The notes below the pieces were generated by a model. That model did no database searches, was not told where the DNA came from, and saw only the letters and a program-made list of their open reading frames with translations. From Pseudomonas gingeri (GTDB taxonomy: Bacteria; Pseudomonadota; Gammaproteobacteria; Pseudomonadales; Pseudomonadaceae), in the NCBI RefSeq assembly GCF_013385425.1, contig NZ_JACAQA010000004.1, positions 1-64,000 on the forward strand: 64,000 nt of DNA. The letters run 5' to 3'. A program made the position numbers and the translations under genes. Positions 17,151 to 25,043 of this stretch are shown here, one piece after another. How positions within the stretch are numbered: the first letter of the stretch is position 1; each line of letters begins with the position of its first letter.

Positions 17151-17792
17151 CTATTTGCCCAGCCGACGCAATTCGTCCGACTCGACAATCCGCACCCCAT
17201 CCTGCTCTTCCAGCGCCAGGCGCCACAGCGCTCGCGCCAACTGGCAGGCCTCGATACCGCGATATTTCCCCGGAATCAGTTTCGACAGCGGTGCCGCCAA
17301 CTGTTCCGCCAGGCGCGGCTCGACCCGCTCTCCCAGCAGCAACGAAGGACGGGCGATGGTCAGCTGCGGCCAGTTCTGCGCCCGCAGTGACTGTTCCATC
17401 TCGCCCTTGACCCGGCTGTAGAACACCTTGGATTTTGGATCGGCATCGATGGCACTGACCACGATCAGGTGCCGCGCGCCCATTTCCCGTGCGCGCTTGC
17501 CAAAGGCCACGACCATGTCATGGTCCACGGCGCGAAACGCTTCCTCGGAACCCGCCAGCTTGATGGTGGTGCCCAGGCAGCAGATGGCCAGATCCACGCG
17601 GCCACTCAACTGCGGCAGGAAAATCGCTGGATCGCCCACCGGATTTTCCAGGTGCGGATGTTCGGCCAACGGTCGGCGCGAGGGTGCCAGTACACGGGTA
17701 ACCGTCGGCTCGTTGAGCAGGCGGTCGAGCAGATGTTCACCGGTCAGGCCGGTGGCTCCAGCGAGCAGGATATGCTGAGGCGTCAAGTACAT
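17151..17792 (-). CDS. NAD(P)H-binding Rossmann oxidoreductase-like protein
   Basis: The 213-residue protein opens with the dinucleotide-binding motif [19 protein letters not shown] and continues with [40 protein letters not shown] and the conserved [10 protein letters not shown] follow, where the tyrosine and lysine match the atypical short-chain dehydrogenase (HTATIP2/YwnB-like) pattern. Reaction and substrate are not deducible. The homolog in P. aeruginosa (about PA4017) has the same neighbours. It is read on the minus strand after the MORN/C13 lipoprotein gene, with 27 bases between them, so they may be one transcript. Confidence 0.8.
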   Translation of the reverse strand: MYLTPQHILLAGATGLTGEHLLDRLLNEPTVTRVLAPSRRPLAEHPHLENPVGDPAIFLPQLSGRVDLAICCLGTTIKLAGSEEAFRAVDHDMVVAFGKRAREMGARHLIVVSAIDADPKSKVFYSRVKGEMEQSLRAQNWPQLTIARPSLLLGERVEPRLAEQLAAPLSKLIPGKYRGIEACQLARALWRLALEEQDGVRIVESDELRRLGK

Positions 17793-17819
17793 AAAAGACC
17801 TCCCTTGATACAGTTCAGC

Positions 17820-19538
17820 TTAGTTGCTCTTGGCAGTCTTGCTGTCTAGCGAAGCGCTTTGCAACGCTTTTCGTGCCTGTTGTTTACGCAACGCTTGCCA
17901 ATGTGCCAGCACGCCCTTGGGGGCCCAGATCTGCGGTTCCGACGCCTCGAAATTATCCGCCTGCTCGCGCTCGGCAACATGGGCCTTGGCCAGGGCGAAG
18001 GCTTGCTGCAGGTCGTCGGTCTGGTTCAGCGCCTGGGCGAACAGGGCGTCACCGAAATAGGTGAAATCCGCTTCCTCGGAACAGCCGAAGGAAACCCGGT
18101 CCTCGCGGGACGCGGTCATGATCAAGGTTCTTTCATCCTTGAGCGCCGGGATGAAGCCGCCGGAGTAGCAGGCGGAAATCACGATGACCTTGTCGCGGTT
18201 CTTCAGCGGTGCCAGCGCCGAGGCCAGTTCATCGGCCGGCAGGTCGGCCAGTTCCAGGCGTGGCTGATCCAGCACGAACTCGTGTTCATGGGTGCCATGA
18301 CTGGTCAGGTAGATGAAGATCAGGTCTTCCGGCCCGCTGCGCTCGGCCAGGGTCTGGGCGGCGCGGCGCAGGTTCTCGCGGGTGGCCATCGGCCGATCGC
18401 CCAGGTGGTCGCGATGGTTCACCAGGCTGATCTGGCCATAGGCGCCGAAGCGGGTGGCGAGCATCTGGTTGACGTAATCGGCCTCGCGCATGAATACGCT
18501 TTGCTTGCCGTCGCCGGCCAGTACCAGGCTGTAGAGTTCGATCGCCGGGGTCGAGGCCGGCACGGCGGCCAGGGCTTTGTCCAGCAGCGGGCCCTGGGCC
18601 AGCAGGCCAAGCTCCAGCAGGTCGGGCAGCAGCTTGCCGTCGGCATCGCGGACCCGCTGGCCGTTGGTCCAGGTGCCGCTTTGCACACTGCCGTCGGCCA
18701 GGGTCAGGCTGCCACGACCGTTATAGGTGTCGCTGGCGAACTCGCCGATATAGACGCTGCCGTCGCCCAGGGTCAAATGCCCCTGGCCGTTGAAGCGCCA
18801 CTCGCTGAATTCGCCGCGATAGTGGCTGCCGTCGACGCCGATCAGTTGGCCCTTGCCGCTGAGTACGCCGTCCTTGAATTCACCGATCCAGACATCGCCA
18901 TCGGCATTTTCGTAGCGGCCCTTGCCATTGAGCTGGTTGCGCTTGAAACCGCCGGCATACTGGTCGCCGTCGGCGCTGTTGAAGGTGCCAACCCCTTCCA
19001 GTTGACCGTTGACGAAGTGGCCGGTGAACAGGTTGCCGTTGGCATCGCTGCGCTGCCCCTCGCCGTTGGGCTTGCCGTGGGCGAACTCGCCCTGGTATTG
19101 GCTGCCGTCTTCCAGTTCCAGATGGCCGAGGCCCGAGTACTGGTCGTCCTTGAATTCGCCGCGGTAGGTCATGCCGGCTTCTTTGAGCGTGCCTTCGCCA
19201 TCGCGCCGGCCCTGCTTGAAGCCACCGGTGTAGACGCTGTCGTGCACGGTCAAGGTGCCCTGGCCGTGGAACAGGCCCTGCTGGAACTGACCCTTGTAGA
19301 CCTCGCCATTGCTGCCGTGCCACTCGCCGTCGCCTTGCCACTGGCCATGGTCGAACTGGCCGGCGTACCAGCTGCCGCTGGGGTAGTCGATGCGACCCTG
19401 GCCTTGCAGCAGCCCATTGATCACTTCGCCGCGATAGCGACCGCCATCCGGCAGACGAGCGTCCGGCGGCAATAGCGATTCGCCATCACCGCAGGCGGTG
19501 AGCAGCAGGGTCAAAGCAAGGGGTACGAGTGGGCGCAT
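17820..19538 (-). CDS. MORN-repeat lipoprotein with C13/caspase-like peptidase domain
   Basis: The 572-residue protein starts at ATG 19538 with MRPLVPLALTLLLTACGDGE, a lipoprotein signal with lipobox LTAC. About eleven MORN repeats (YxGxF-x-G-x-G-x-G pattern, for example YRGEVINGLLQGQG and YKGQFQQGLFHGQG) run over residues 30-300. A peptidase C13 (legumain, caspase-fold) domain then occupies about 340-550, with the dyad H414 in LTSHGTHEHEF and C457 in VISACYSGGF. Legumain-type enzymes cut after Asn or Asp. The D following the lipobox cysteine-glycine is at +3, so sorting is uncertain. I infer an envelope-anchored protease whose MORN array binds membrane or a partner; substrate unknown. Confidence 0.85.
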   Translation of the reverse strand: MRPLVPLALTLLLTACGDGESLLPPDARLPDGGRYRGEVINGLLQGQGRIDYPSGSWYAGQFDHGQWQGDGEWHGSNGEVYKGQFQQGLFHGQGTLTVHDSVYTGGFKQGRRDGEGTLKEAGMTYRGEFKDDQYSGLGHLELEDGSQYQGEFAHGKPNGEGQRSDANGNLFTGHFVNGQLEGVGTFNSADGDQYAGGFKRNQLNGKGRYENADGDVWIGEFKDGVLSGKGQLIGVDGSHYRGEFSEWRFNGQGHLTLGDGSVYIGEFASDTYNGRGSLTLADGSVQSGTWTNGQRVRDADGKLLPDLLELGLLAQGPLLDKALAAVPASTPAIELYSLVLAGDGKQSVFMREADYVNQMLATRFGAYGQISLVNHRDHLGDRPMATRENLRRAAQTLAERSGPEDLIFIYLTSHGTHEHEFVLDQPRLELADLPADELASALAPLKNRDKVIVISACYSGGFIPALKDERTLIMTASREDRVSFGCSEEADFTYFGDALFAQALNQTDDLQQAFALAKAHVAEREQADNFEASEPQIWAPKGVLAHWQALRKQQARKALQSASLDSKTAKSN

Positions 19539-19640
19539 AACGGGATCCGGATAATTAGGGGACCGAGTATGCCGTAGCAATATGGCGTGTCCAGTGTCCT
19601 GCACGAAACAGAGTGCACTCTGTTTCGTGAGTACGACGGA

Positions 19641-20096
19641 TCAGACGAAGCAGAGTGACAGCGGTTCAGCGATATAAGCGGGTTTTTCCTGGCCTTCGAT
19701 TTCCAGCGTGGCAGTGGCCTTGAGCAGCCATTGGCCGGGTTTTTTCTCGGTGACCTCGGTCAGTTCGACCTTGAGGCGCACCCGCGAGTCGACCTTCACC
19801 GGCTGGATGAAGCGCACGCTGTCCAGGCCGTAGTTGACCGCCATCTTCAGGCCTTCGGGCATGATGAAGATGTCTTCCATCAGTTTTGGAATCAGCGACA
19901 GCGACAGGAAACCGTGGGCGATGGTGCTGCCGAACGGGGTTTGCGCGGCCTTGACCGGGTCGACATGGATGAACTGATAGTCGCCGGTAGCTTCGGCGAA
20001 CAGGTTGATCCGCGCCTGGTCGATGGTGAGCCATTCGGAATGTCCGAGTTCCTTGCCGACATAATCGTTGAGCTGCGCTACAGGTACATAGGGCAT
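19641..20096 (-). CDS. MaoC-like hotdog dehydratase
   Basis: The 151-residue protein has the MaoC signature: the catalytic D and H lie in EATGDYQFIHVDPVKAAQTP, followed by FGSTIAHGFLSLSLIPKLME. This single-hotdog fold hydrates (R)-enoyl-CoA in PhaJ-like enzymes. I use ATG 20096, which has AAGGAG seven bases upstream; the alternative GTG at 20102 would be one base from that site. It lies upstream of the MORN/C13 gene on the same strand, 102 bases away. The acyl chain specificity is not readable. Confidence 0.88.
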   Translation of the reverse strand: MPYVPVAQLNDYVGKELGHSEWLTIDQARINLFAEATGDYQFIHVDPVKAAQTPFGSTIAHGFLSLSLIPKLMEDIFIMPEGLKMAVNYGLDSVRFIQPVKVDSRVRLKVELTEVTEKKPGQWLLKATATLEIEGQEKPAYIAEPLSLCFV

Positions 20097-20259
20097 TGAC
20101 ACACTCCTTGGTCTATCGAGTTATCGGGCCTCGGGTTGCAGCCCTTGGCATCCACTGTAGATCATCATGGGACATGTGCCCGGTCAAGGCACCCTACCTT
20201 TGGTGAATGGCGCTATATGGGCGTGCTTATAATGCTGGCATCTTCAGGGGAGAGTTCGG

Positions 20260-20622
20260 ATGTTGTTACGCGGCCTGACCTGGCTGGTGCTGTTTCAGTT
20301 GCTCGGCACCGCCCTCAATCATTTGTGTGTGCCGGTGTTGCCGGGGCCGATTATCGGCCTGTTGTTCCTGCTGGGGTTTCTGATGGTGCGTGGCGAAGTC
20401 AGTGCGCCGTTGAGTGAGGCGGCCTCCAGTTTGTTGCGTTATCTGCCGCTGTTGCTGGTGCCGCCGGCGGTGGGCGTGATGGTCTATGCCAGGCAGATCG
20501 CCGCGGACTTCTGGGCGATTGCCGGTGCGCTGGTGTTGTCGGTGTTGATCTCCATGGCATTTGTCGGGGTATTGATGAACGCCCTGATCAAGCGCCACGC
20601 CCGGCGCGGAGAGCAGCCATGA
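20260..20622 (+). CDS. CidA/LrgA-family holin-like membrane protein
   Basis: The 120-residue protein has four hydrophobic segments. It begins MLLRGLTWLVLFQLLGTALN and contains VPVLPGPIIGLLFLLGFLMV and LLRYLPLLLVPPAVGVMVY, the conserved LrgA/CidA blocks. CidA and LrgA are small inner-membrane proteins first seen as holin-like murein-hydrolase regulators; some have metabolite-export roles. A GGGGAGAG ribosome site precedes the ATG. Its stop overlaps the lrgB start by four bases, giving the usual LrgAB-type pair. Confidence 0.9.
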   Translation: MLLRGLTWLVLFQLLGTALNHLCVPVLPGPIIGLLFLLGFLMVRGEVSAPLSEAASSLLRYLPLLLVPPAVGVMVYARQIAADFWAIAGALVLSVLISMAFVGVLMNALIKRHARRGEQP

Positions 20623-21335
20623 GTCTCGACTGGCAGGGGGCCTGGGCGTCGGTGATCCATCATCCGCTGTTCGGCATCGGTATTACCCTTGGCGCCTATC
20701 AACTGGTGCTGGCGGGTTTCGAGAAGACCCGCTGGGTGTTCCTGCAACCGGTCCTGGCCTCGATGGTGCTGGTGGTCGCCATCCTGTTGCTCTGTGGCCT
20801 GGAGTATGCCGAGTACCGCAAGAGCACCGAGATTCTCGGTATTCTGCTGGGGCCGGCCACGGTGGCGCTGGCCGTGCCGCTGTACCTGAACTTGCGGCGG
20901 ATCCGGCAGTTGTTCTGGCCGATTTTTACTACGCTGGTGATTGGCGGGATACTGGCGACAGGCCTGGGGGTGTTGCTGGGCTGGCTGTTCGGGGCCGATC
21001 ACATGATCCTGATGACCCTGTTGCCCAAGTCGGTGACTTCGCCCATCGCCATGCTGGTGGCCGAGCAGATCGGTGGCGTCGCGGCGCTGGCGGCGGTGTT
21101 CGTGTTGATCACCGGGGTCATCGGCGCCATTACCGGGCCCTGGTTGCTGACGCGGTTGGGTGTGCATGCAGCGGAAGCCCGGGGCATGGCCCTGGGCATG
21201 ACCGCCCATGCGGTGGGGACCTCGGTCGCCTTGCAGGAAAGTGAAGAATGCGGCGCCTTCGCGGCGCTGGCGATGAGCCTGATGGGCGTGGCCACGGCAG
21301 TCTTGCTGCCGTTGGCGGTAACTTTGGTGGTTTAA
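20619..21335 (+). CDS. LrgB/CidB-family membrane protein
   Basis: The 238-residue protein has about seven or eight hydrophobic segments and the LrgB blocks ILGILLGPATVALAVPLYLN, LPKSVTSPIAMLVAEQIGGV and GMALGMTAHAVGTSVALQES. It forms a pair with the overlapping LrgA-like gene. Family members act in murein hydrolase control or in transport of small acids. No LytSR-type regulator gene is next to it. Confidence 0.92.
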   Translation: MSLDWQGAWASVIHHPLFGIGITLGAYQLVLAGFEKTRWVFLQPVLASMVLVVAILLLCGLEYAEYRKSTEILGILLGPATVALAVPLYLNLRRIRQLFWPIFTTLVIGGILATGLGVLLGWLFGADHMILMTLLPKSVTSPIAMLVAEQIGGVAALAAVFVLITGVIGAITGPWLLTRLGVHAAEARGMALGMTAHAVGTSVALQESEECGAFAALAMSLMGVATAVLLPLAVTLVV

Positions 21336-21345
21336 GGAAATCGTT

Positions 21346-21936
21346 ATGAGCCTGGCGTTGTTTCCCCTGAACACCGTGCTGTTTCCCGGTTGTATCCTCG
21401 ATTTGCAGATTTTCGAGGCGCGGTACCTGGACATGATCAGTCGCTGCATGAAACAGGGCAGCGGTTTTGGCGTGGTCTGCATTCTCGAGGGGCAGGAGGT
21501 CGGCGATGCGCCGGAGGGCTTTGCCCTGGTCGGTTGTGAAGCGTTGATCCGCGATTTCCAGCAGCAGGACAACGGCTTGCTGGGCATTCGGGTCGAAGGC
21601 GGCCGGCGTTTCCGCGTGCTGAGCAGTGAGCTGCAACGCGATCAACTGACGGTCGCCGAGGTCGAGTGGCTGGATGAGGTTCCCGAGCAGCCGTTGCAGG
21701 ACGAGGACGAAGACCTGGTGGCCCTGCTCAAGGCGCTGGCCGAACACCCGATGGTCGCGGCCCTGAACATGGGGGCCGAAGCGACCGGGCAGCAATCGTT
21801 GGCCAATCAGTTGGCCTATCTGCTGCCGTTTTCCGAACTGGACAAGATCGACCTGTTGGAACTGGATGATCCTCAACAGCGCCTGGATGCGATTCAGGTG
21901 TTATTGGACGAATTGCAAGGCGAGTTGTTTGCTTGA
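21346..21936 (+). CDS. LON substrate-binding domain protein
   Basis: The 196-residue protein is a stand-alone Lon N-terminal (LON/PUA-like) domain. MSLALFPLNTVLFPGCILDL opens it, followed by IFEARYLDMISRCM and FGVVCILEG, and a helical C-terminal part ends LDAIQVLLDELQGELFA. It has no AAA+ or protease domain. Such proteins are widespread in proteobacteria and without a fixed role. It follows lrgB by 10 bases with a good AAGGAAA site and is probably in the same transcript. Confidence 0.88.
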   Translation: MSLALFPLNTVLFPGCILDLQIFEARYLDMISRCMKQGSGFGVVCILEGQEVGDAPEGFALVGCEALIRDFQQQDNGLLGIRVEGGRRFRVLSSELQRDQLTVAEVEWLDEVPEQPLQDEDEDLVALLKALAEHPMVAALNMGAEATGQQSLANQLAYLLPFSELDKIDLLELDDPQQRLDAIQVLLDELQGELFA

Positions 21937-21989
21937 GTGGGCCCATGTAATGACATGGAATAACCGTTATATAAAAATAATCTGAAAAC

Positions 21990-22005
21990 CTGTCAGAAAT
22001 GACAG
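21990..22005. promoter_or_regulatory. Lux-box-like dyad upstream of cold-shock gene
   Basis: CTGTCAGAAATGACAG is a perfect 6-bp-arm inverted repeat with a 4-base centre. With its flanks it reads ACCTGTCAGAAATGACAGTA, the CT-N12-AG form of LuxR-type boxes. It lies 115 bases before the csp start and just after an AT-rich tract (21967-21980). A near-identical copy is at 60252-60267. Confidence 0.5.
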
Positions 22006-22120
22006 TAGCGCCGACAGGCGCAATGGATCCAGGATTGAACGGCAGAAATATGGAAGGCTCGCAGGACGAATGTTGTCCACGGACGAGCTTTTCGTCATTC
22101 AGTGACTGGGAATATTTGAA

Positions 22121-22369
22121 ATGTCAGAGCATACGGAACACAAGGAACCCTCGTCGCACTCCGGGCCCAGAAAAGGTACGGTCAAGTGGTTCAATGATGC
22201 AAAAGGGTTCGGGTTTATCACGCCGGACGATGGGGCAGCAGATGTTTTTGTGCATTTCAGAGCCATCCAGGGCAGTGGTTTTAAAAGTCTCGCTGAAGGG
22301 CAGAAAGTGAGCTTTAAAACTACCCAGGGGCAAAAGGGTCTGCAAGCGGACGAAGTTCAAATACTTTGA
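22121..22369 (+). CDS. Cold-shock-domain protein
   Basis: The 82-residue protein has an extra charged N-terminal tail of about 17 residues before the cold-shock domain. RNP1 is KGFGFITP and RNP2 is VFVHF, with the canonical [11 protein letters not shown] start strand. Such proteins bind single-stranded RNA or DNA and melt RNA structure. The gene has an unusually long leader: the nearest upstream stop is at 21936, and a lux-box-like dyad lies at 21990-22005. A second, divergent cold-shock-domain gene follows 102 bases downstream. Confidence 0.92.
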   Translation: MSEHTEHKEPSSHSGPRKGTVKWFNDAKGFGFITPDDGAADVFVHFRAIQGSGFKSLAEGQKVSFKTTQGQKGLQADEVQIL

Positions 22370-22471
22370 GGTTCTGCTGCGTGGAAACAGCTGTCCAAGT
22401 ATCCCTTGGATGACCGAACCTTATTCAGTTCGGCGCCACGGCGTGCGTCTTCCTTTTTGGGATAAGCAATC

Positions 22472-22705
22472 ATGGATAAGCACGGCGAAGAACGTTACGA
22501 CTCCGCCCGGGGCGGAGTAGGCGTGATCACAGCGCATGTGGACGGACGAGAGCTTTTCTTTCACGTGAAATCCGTTGCCGACGGTGGGCCGAAGTTGAAG
22601 GCCGGCGACACCGTGACCTATGAAGTCGTGCAAGGCGAAGACGGCCGGTTTTATGCCATCAATCTTGAAGTCGTGGAAAGTGATCCTCCCGAAACGCCTC
22701 AATAG
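22472..22705 (+). CDS. Divergent cold-shock-domain-like protein
   Basis: The 77-residue protein aligns with the cold-shock fold from about residue 14. GVGVITAHVDGRELFFHVKS corresponds to the RNP1-RNP2 region of the upstream gene, and GDTVTYEVVQGEDGRFYAIN to its last strands. The RNP1 aromatics (KGFGFI) are replaced by GGVGVI, and the first WFN strand is missing. FFH keeps RNP2. It may bind nucleic acid weakly or serve another role. It is presumably co-transcribed with the cold-shock gene 102 bases upstream. Its stop overlaps the convergent membrane phosphatase gene by 7 bases. Confidence 0.75.
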   Translation: MDKHGEERYDSARGGVGVITAHVDGRELFFHVKSVADGGPKLKAGDTVTYEVVQGEDGRFYAINLEVVESDPPETPQ

Positions 22706-24015
22706 GCATATCGGCCGATTGCATGCTGCAAATGCCACATTGCATAAAAGCCATAGATCGCCACCGCGGCCGGCAGGATCAGCCACCAGGCCCTGGGGGG
22801 CATGGCCGGTAGCGGCATGAAACGCTGGCTGAGACTCAGGCTGGCGGCGAGCACCGTGATGGCGAGCAGGGCGCCGGCCAGGACGTCGGTGGGCCAGTGT
22901 GCGCCCAGGTATACCCGTGACAGCGCCACCACCAGCGCCGGCAGGCAGCCGAGCAATAGCCAGGTCATGCGCATCCTTGGCGGTTGTTCGCGCCCGGCCA
23001 GTATCGCCAGCATCAGGAAAAACGCGAACGAGCCCGAACTGTGGCCGCTGGGCATGCTGAAACTGGTGATCGGCTCGGCCAGCACTTCCGGGCGGATCCG
23101 CGCGAAGAAGTATTTGGCGGCGGTGTTGCCCAGCGCCGTCACCGCCAGGGTGGCGCCGAAAAACAGCCCGTGACGCCATTGGCGGGCGAGAAACAGCAGG
23201 GTGGTCAGAGTCCCGGCGACGATGAACTGGATACGGAAATCGCCGAGGCGGGTGGCGATCACCGCTGCCACGTCCAGTGCCTGGTCGCGATGTTCCTGGA
23301 CCAGCGCCATCAGGCCCTGGTCGAAGGCCTTGAGGTGCGGGTAGCCGATAAACAGGCTGACCAGCAACGCCAGGCTCAAGCCTGAAATCAGCAGGGTGGT
23401 TCGGGGATGACGCTTCACGCTGCAATGGATGCACAACCCGATCAGGGCGACGAGCCCGAGGGCGACCACGGCGGCCTGTGACCAGAACCCTTCAGGCAAG
23501 GGTAGGCGGATAGCCGCGCCGGTGGCCCAGCCCGGCAGCAGGTAGACCACCGACCAGCCGGCACCGGCGATCAGGCTGACGCCGATAAAGCGCGGAAACG
23601 GCATGTCGCACATGCCCGCGATCATTGGCAGCATCGGGCGCAGGGGGCCGATAAACCGTCCGACCAGCAGGCTGGCGATGCCGTAGCGCTGGAAGTAGCT
23701 TTCGGCGCCGCCGATCCACTGCGGGTGACTGCGCAGGCCGGGCAGGCGCCGGATGTTCTGGTGGAAACGGCGGCCCAGGGTGTAGGAGATCACATCGCCC
23801 AGCAAACCACCGATGAACCCCAGCAGCAGGGTTTCGCCCAGGGGCAGGGCGCCGCTGCCGGCCAGCACGGCGATGGCGAACAGCGTGACCGTGCCTGGCA
23901 CGATGCTCCCGACGATGGCCAGGCATTCGAGGCAGGCGACGATGACAATCGCCAGGCCCAGCCATTGTGGGTTGGCGGTCAGCCAGCCGGTGATGCTATC
24001 GAGCCATGGGCCCAT
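22699..24015 (-). CDS. DedA-PAP2 phosphatase fusion membrane protein
   Basis: The 438-residue protein joins two membrane domains. Residues 1-200 are DedA-like: ECLAIVGSIVPGTVTLFAIA, GDVISYTLGRRF and RFIGPLRPMLPMIAG. Residues 230-410 are a PAP2 phosphatase with its three motifs KYFFARIRP, PSGHSSGSFAFF and SRVYLGAHWPTD, all catalytic residues present. PAP2 enzymes remove phosphate from lipid phosphates such as undecaprenyl pyrophosphate or phosphatidate. Fusion to a DedA/VTT lipid transporter suggests coupled dephosphorylation and flipping of one lipid. Similar fusions are known in Pseudomonas. It converges with the second cold-shock-like gene. Confidence 0.92.
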   Translation of the reverse strand: MGPWLDSITGWLTANPQWLGLAIVIVACLECLAIVGSIVPGTVTLFAIAVLAGSGALPLGETLLLGFIGGLLGDVISYTLGRRFHQNIRRLPGLRSHPQWIGGAESYFQRYGIASLLVGRFIGPLRPMLPMIAGMCDMPFPRFIGVSLIAGAGWSVVYLLPGWATGAAIRLPLPEGFWSQAAVVALGLVALIGLCIHCSVKRHPRTTLLISGLSLALLVSLFIGYPHLKAFDQGLMALVQEHRDQALDVAAVIATRLGDFRIQFIVAGTLTTLLFLARQWRHGLFFGATLAVTALGNTAAKYFFARIRPEVLAEPITSFSMPSGHSSGSFAFFLMLAILAGREQPPRMRMTWLLLGCLPALVVALSRVYLGAHWPTDVLAGALLAITVLAASLSLSQRFMPLPAMPPRAWWLILPAAVAIYGFYAMWHLQHAIGRYAY

Positions 24016-24067
24016 GAAGAATTTCCTTTTTCAGGCCAAACAAAAACATTGAGTCATACACTCCCCA

Positions 24068-24150
24068 TGTAGGAGCTGGCTTGCCAGCGATGAGGCCCGC
24101 AAGACTTGCATCGACTGTCCGGCCGCCATCGCCGGCAAGCCACCCACAGG
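24068..24150. repeat. REPIN (imperfect inverted REP pair)
   Basis: ATGTAGGAGCTGGCTTGCCA at the left faces CATCGCCGGCAAGCCACCCA at the right. The right copy lacks the GCTCCTACA end. It lies between two minus-strand genes. Confidence 0.65.
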
Positions 24151-24175
24151 TCATGTGCCCGCAGGAGGCGCGTTC

Positions 24176-24862
24176 TCAGGTATGCAGCAAGTAATCGCGA
24201 CCTTCGACCTGCCCCCGCCGCAGCGGGTTGCGCGTGCAATACGGCGCATGGCTGGCATCGACGAAGCGGTACATCAGTTGTTCGTCACGCCCGTCGGGAA
24301 TGCCCAGGCGGGTGGTCTGGATGATCTGTGTCACCTGGGTGCCGACATCCTCGACCACCAGTCCCTGCGGGTCGAAGCGCTTGGCATCCCACATCGGCAC
24401 CTTGAGCCCGAGGGCCTTGCACAGCAGGGTCTGCCCCGCGCACAGCTTCTGTGTCGGGCGCGCGGAGCCATTGGTCGCCGGATTGTTCAGCAGCATCTGC
24501 GCCAGGCTGGCTGGCCCGGAGAGCTCGTCGACCCACGGATAAGCGGATTTGATCAGCACCGCGTTGCCAGGCCCGTGGGCGCTGAAGTTCAGCGAATCGC
24601 CGCCACGGGAGTAATACATATAGATATGTCCGCCATCCAGAAACAAAGCCTTACGCTTTTCTGTATAGCCGAGGGAGGCATGGCTGCCTTTTTCCTCGAG
24701 GTAATAGGCTTCGGTCTCGATGATCCGCGCTGCCAGCCAGAGATCGCCGACCTTGTGGCGGACGACTTTGCCCAGCAATTCACGGGCGAGCAGCTGCGCA
24801 TCACGGTCGAAAAAGGCGTCGGGCAGGGCGTTCGGCAAGGACGCAGGGGTAAGGCTGGACAT
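24176..24862 (-). CDS. 3-methyladenine DNA glycosylase (AAG/MPG family)
   Basis: The 228-residue product (from ATG 24862) shows the alkyladenine glycosylase family. The catalytic Glu and substrate Tyr lie in ARIIETEAYYLEEKGSHAS, with HIYMYYSRGGDSLNFSAHGP and VLIKSAYPW as further blocks. The enzyme flips and excises 3-methyladenine and similar bases in base-excision repair. The frame is open to an ATG at 24904, but I see no ribosome site for it. The gene is single and divergent from proA. Confidence 0.9.
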   Translation of the reverse strand: MSSLTPASLPNALPDAFFDRDAQLLARELLGKVVRHKVGDLWLAARIIETEAYYLEEKGSHASLGYTEKRKALFLDGGHIYMYYSRGGDSLNFSAHGPGNAVLIKSAYPWVDELSGPASLAQMLLNNPATNGSARPTQKLCAGQTLLCKALGLKVPMWDAKRFDPQGLVVEDVGTQVTQIIQTTRLGIPDGRDEQLMYRFVDASHAPYCTRNPLRRGQVEGRDYLLHT

Positions 24863-25043
24863 CGTGGGCGCGAGACTGTGGATGGCTGATCGAGGGGCAA
24901 GCATAACGTTTTATGCCTTAATCGCGTCTGAACAGCGACTATTTGTCCTCCATTTCGACCATCCGCCCGGCACCGCTGTCCGTGAGGCGGCGCGACAGCT
25001 ATAATCGGCCGCTTTCCTCTTTGCCAAGTCCCCCTTAAGAGCC

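Noticed and set aside
17859..19475. Plus-strand open frame of 538 codons
   Set aside because: It mirrors the MORN repeat gene on the other strand; its length comes from repeat composition and high GC, and no domain is recognisable.
22421..23434. Minus-strand open frame of 337 codons opposite the cold-shock genes
   Set aside because: It is a frame-shifted shadow of the DedA-PAP2 gene and ends antisense to the second cold-shock-like gene; proline- and arginine-rich without domains.
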